From positions 124,001 through 188,000 of the forward strand of contig NZ_BCFL01000024.1 in assembly GCF_002217755.1 (NCBI RefSeq): a stretch of 64,000 nt of DNA. The letters are read 5' to 3'. A program made the translations under genes and the position numbers. Of this stretch, positions 61,890 through 64,000 are shown in pieces. Source of the DNA: Streptomyces hyaluromycini (GTDB lineage Bacteria; Actinomycetota; Actinomycetes; Streptomycetales; Streptomycetaceae). How positions within the stretch are numbered: the stretch's first letter is position 1; the number at the start of each line of letters is the position of its first letter. The notes beneath the pieces were generated by a model. That model saw only the letters and a list, made by a program, of their open reading frames with translations. It made no database searches and was not told the DNA's origin.

Positions 61890-61985
61890 ATGCCCGCGAC
61901 CGCAGAGCTGATCGGTGCCACGCTCGCCCTCGTCGGCCTCGGAATCCTCACCGCCTGGAGCGTGCGCAGCATCACTCGACGATGA
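61890..61985 (+). CDS. 31-residue single-pass membrane peptide
   Basis: MPATAELIGATLALVGLGIL, then TAWSVRSITRR and stop. GGAGGT (61881-61886) sits directly in front of the ATG. It has one hydrophobic helix and a basic C-terminal end. It lies between a KimA-like transporter and two TrkA-type K+ regulators, 106 bp before the first. Small membrane peptides such as KdpF stabilise K+ transporters, but sequence similarity to KdpF is not evident. A plausible but unrecognised gene. Confidence 0.65.
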   Translation: MPATAELIGATLALVGLGILTAWSVRSITRR

Positions 61986-62091
61986 GCCTCGCACAGGGGT
62001 GCCCGGCCGGGACGGTGCGTGTGTAGCTTGGGCCACGGTCTGAGACCCTGATGGGGCTGAGCAGTAACTTTGGGACACCGGAAGGACGGTC

Positions 62092-62763
62092 GTGCACATC
62101 GTCATCATGGGCTGCGGCAGAGTGGGTTCCGCTCTCGCCCAGACCCTGGAGCAACAGGGGCACACGGTCGCCGTGATCGACCAGGACCCCACCGCCTTCC
62201 GCAGGCTGGGCCCGGGATTCGGCGGCCGCCGGGTCACCGGAGTCGGCTTCGACCAGGACACCCTGCGCGAGGCGGGCATCGAGGAGGCCGGCGCCTTCGC
62301 GGCCGTCTCCAGCGGCGACAACTCGAACATCATCTCCGCGCGCGTCGCCCGCGAGATGTTCGGGGTGGAGAACGTCGCGGCCCGGATCTACGACCCCCGG
62401 CGCGCCGAGGTCTACCAGCGCCTGGGCATCCCGACCGTCGCCACGGTCCGCTGGACCGCCGACCAGATGCTGCGCCGGCTGCTGCCCTCGGGCGCCGAGC
62501 CGCTGTGGCGCGACCCCACCGGCGGGGTCCAGCTCGCCGAGGTGCACGCCTCCCCCAAGTGGGTCGGCCACAAGATCAGCAAGCTCCAGGAGGAGACCGG
62601 TGTCCGGGTCGCGTTCCTGACCCGGCTCGGCGAGGCGATGCTGCCCACCTCGCAGACGGTCCTGCAGGAGGGCGATCTGGTGCACGTGATGATGCGGACG
62701 GACGACGTCGACAAGGTCGAGGCCGCCTTCGCCGGGGGTCCGGAAGAGGAGGGCGGTCACTGA
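62092..62763 (+). CDS. TrkA-family potassium uptake regulator (RCK), first of pair
   Basis: 223 residues from GTG 62092. The N-terminal Rossmann RCK-N domain (about 1-130) has MGCGRVGSALAQTLEQQGH and the acidic IDQD at the end of the second strand, indicating NAD(H) or ATP/ADP binding. RCK-C (about 140-215) ends the protein. It is part of a CeoB/CeoC-like pair and regulates K+ transporters or channels in response to nucleotides. It overlaps the next gene by one base (TGATG). An AGGACGGT stretch precedes the start. Confidence 0.92.
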   Translation: MHIVIMGCGRVGSALAQTLEQQGHTVAVIDQDPTAFRRLGPGFGGRRVTGVGFDQDTLREAGIEEAGAFAAVSSGDNSNIISARVAREMFGVENVAARIYDPRRAEVYQRLGIPTVATVRWTADQMLRRLLPSGAEPLWRDPTGGVQLAEVHASPKWVGHKISKLQEETGVRVAFLTRLGEAMLPTSQTVLQEGDLVHVMMRTDDVDKVEAAFAGGPEEEGGH

Positions 62764-63434
62764 TGAGGGTCGCCATTGCCGGGGCCGGTGCCGTCGGCCG
62801 CTCGATCGCGGGCGAGCTGCTGGAGAACGGCCACGAGGTCCTGCTGATCGACAAGGCCCCGACCGCCATCTCGGTCGAGCGGGTGCCGCAGGCGGAGTGG
62901 CTGCTGGCCGACGCCTGTGAGATCACCTCCCTCGACGAGGCGGCGCTGCAGCGCTGCAACGTCGTGATCGCCGCGACCGGCGACGACAAGGTGAACCTGG
63001 TCGTCTCGCTGCTCGCGAAGACGGAGTACGGCGTTCCGCGCGTCGTCGCCCGGGTCAACAACCCCAAGAACGAGTGGCTGTTCAACGAGTCCTGGGGCGT
63101 GGACGTCGCCGTCTCGACGCCGCGCCTGATGTCGGCCCTGGTGGAGGAGGCGGTGTCGGTCGGCGACCTGGTCAGGCTGCTGCGCTTCAGCCACGGCGAC
63201 GCGAACCTGGTGGAGCTGACGCTGCCCGAGGAGTCGGCGCTGGCCGGTACCCAGGTCGGCGATGTGGAGTGGCCCGAGGACACCTCCCTGGTCACGATCA
63301 TCCGCGGCACCCGGGTCCTCACCCCCTCCCGCGAGGACTCCCTGGAGGCGGGCGACGAACTCCTCTTCGTGGCGGCCCAGGCCCGCGAGGAGCAGCTGGA
63401 GGACCTGCTGTCGGTCCGGCGGGAAGACAGCTGA
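62763..63434 (+). CDS. TrkA-family potassium uptake regulator (RCK), second of pair
   Basis: 223 residues from ATG 62763, coupled to the preceding gene. RCK-N has IAGAGAVGRSIAGELLENGH and LLIDK (second-strand residues differ from those of its neighbour, so nucleotide preference may differ). RCK-C spans about 140-220 (LPEESALAGTQVGDV). Tandem RCK proteins form hetero-oligomeric rings on Trk/Ktr channels; no TrkH/KtrB channel gene is in the window, so the KimA-like neighbour or a distant channel is the partner. Confidence 0.92.
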   Translation: MRVAIAGAGAVGRSIAGELLENGHEVLLIDKAPTAISVERVPQAEWLLADACEITSLDEAALQRCNVVIAATGDDKVNLVVSLLAKTEYGVPRVVARVNNPKNEWLFNESWGVDVAVSTPRLMSALVEEAVSVGDLVRLLRFSHGDANLVELTLPEESALAGTQVGDVEWPEDTSLVTIIRGTRVLTPSREDSLEAGDELLFVAAQAREEQLEDLLSVRREDS

Positions 63435-63444
63435 CGGTACGCAT

Positions 63445-63483
63445 GCAGAAGGGCGCCCTCCGCTGTGGAGGGCGCCCTTCTGC
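63445..63483. terminator. Strong bidirectional terminator
   Basis: A perfect 17-bp stem GCAGAAGGGCGCCCTCC/GGAGGGCGCCCTTCTGC with loop GCTGT, between the RCK pair and the converging DUF3159-like gene. Confidence 0.93.
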
Positions 63484-63492
63484 CGTACCGGT

Positions 63493-64000
63493 CTACTTGC
63501 GGTGGCGTCCGCCCGAGGCCGCCTCACCGCTCTCCGCGGCCTGCGCCGCCTTGCGCTCCTCCTCGGCCTTCTCCGCCGCCTCCATCTCCGCGAACACGTC
63601 GATCGGCGCCGGCGCCTTCGCCAGGAAGACCCAGGTGAGCCAGACGGCGAGCAGGAACGGCGGGATCTTCAACGCGACGAGCACCCAGCCGAGTTGGGCC
63701 GTGTTCGCCCACCAGTACAGCGGGAAGAGGATCGCGCACTTGGCGAGCAGGATCAGACCCCATGCCCAGCTGGCCTTGGCGTACGCCTTCTTGCGGCCGG
63801 GGTTGCGGGTGCGCCAGGAGAGGTTCTCCTTGAAGACCGGGCCGAGGATCAGGCCGATCAGCGGGACCCCGCACAGGGTCGTGATGATGTACGCCAGCGC
63901 CAGGCCCAGCGTGTAGAGCATGCCGGGGAGGTAGAAGTCCTTGGCGTTGCCCGTCATCATCGCGAAGACGACACCGAAGGCGACGCCGAAGACACCGCTG
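63493..64000 (-). CDS. DUF3159-like integral membrane protein (N-terminus beyond window)
   Basis: The frame is open to the right edge, with 168 codons visible. Membrane helices with PLIGLILGPVFKENLSWRTR, ASWAWGLILLAKCAILFPLY and KIPPFLLAVWLTWVFLAKAP match the C-terminal part of DUF3159 proteins of actinobacteria. A charged, Ala/Glu-rich cytosolic tail ends the protein. In other Streptomyces this gene is typically next to the TrkA pair. Function unknown. Confidence 0.85.
   Translation of the reverse strand, partial: SGVFGVAFGVVFAMMTGNAKDFYLPGMLYTLGLALAYIITTLCGVPLIGLILGPVFKENLSWRTRNPGRKKAYAKASWAWGLILLAKCAILFPLYWWANTAQLGWVLVALKIPPFLLAVWLTWVFLAKAPAPIDVFAEMEAAEKAEEERKAAQAAESGEAASGGRHRK

Overview
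The window is very GC-rich DNA with strong third-position G/C bias, short Streptomyces-type overlaps between co-transcribed genes (ATGA, GTGA, TGATG), frequent GTG starts and many two-component and LacI/TetR/XRE regulators. It is best read as chromosomal DNA of a Streptomyces or a very close actinomycete. No tRNA, rRNA or CRISPR array was seen.

Left part (1-43.5 kb), by region. 1-4.9 kb: a serine beta-lactamase-fold hydrolase cut by the window edge, an aromatic-acid-type MFS importer, and a TetR repressor divergent from a lipoprotein esterase, with two palindromic operators between them. 5.1-9.1 kb: a GAF-PP2C phosphatase, a MASE1 membrane sensor and an old-yellow-enzyme oxidoreductase. 9.3-17.5 kb: a large TerD-domain protein, then a tightly coupled minus-strand operon for an NRPS-independent siderophore (two IucA/IucC synthetases, a PLP amino acid decarboxylase, an MFS exporter). 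18-31 kb: an OmpR-type two-component pair, a polytopic GT-C-like membrane protein, and a block with a histidine kinase, a lipoprotein, an FtsX-type ABC transporter (two ATPases and a permease) and a response regulator, then a sedolisin-type protease. 31-37.4 kb: an SDR remnant, then a LacI repressor facing a four-gene one-carbon operon (LigM-like demethylase, MetF-like reductase, PurU, FolD). The shared promoter region holds three matching operator palindromes. This looks like a tetrahydrofolate-dependent O-demethylation module: methyl groups from a methoxylated aromatic would go onto THF and be oxidised or released as formate. 37.5-43.5 kb: a Tat-exported MBL-fold enzyme, two aldo/keto reductases around an XRE regulator, an alcohol dehydrogenase remnant and a secreted CAP-domain protein.

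Accessory part (44.1-58.2 kb). This is the most interesting stretch. The 3' end of the TrmA/RumA-like RNA methyltransferase gene (intact at 58.15-59.48 kb, minus strand) recurs as three detached 76-bp copies at 44.14, 47.30 and 50.07 kb. All are in the same orientation, and each encodes a variant of the enzyme's C-terminal peptide followed by a stop. Each detached copy is followed, 73-75 bp further right, by a paired GAGCGTCA repeat. I read this as a site-specific integration hotspot in which successive elements each rebuilt the gene's 3' end and displaced the previous one. Segment 1 carries a PAS3-PP2C-HATPase regulator. Segment 2 carries an AbiEii-type nucleotidyltransferase with an upstream partner gene and a decayed LamG gene. 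Segment 3 carries two near-duplicate ParB-like genes, a small membrane protein, an IS630 element, ISAzo13 and IS5-type debris, and a broken RHH/Doc toxin-antitoxin pair. No integrase gene is visible.

Right part (58.2-64 kb): conserved core genes. These are the RNA methyltransferase, a KimA-like APC potassium transporter, a 31-residue membrane peptide, two TrkA-type potassium channel regulators in tandem, a strong bidirectional terminator and a DUF3159-like membrane protein that runs off the window.
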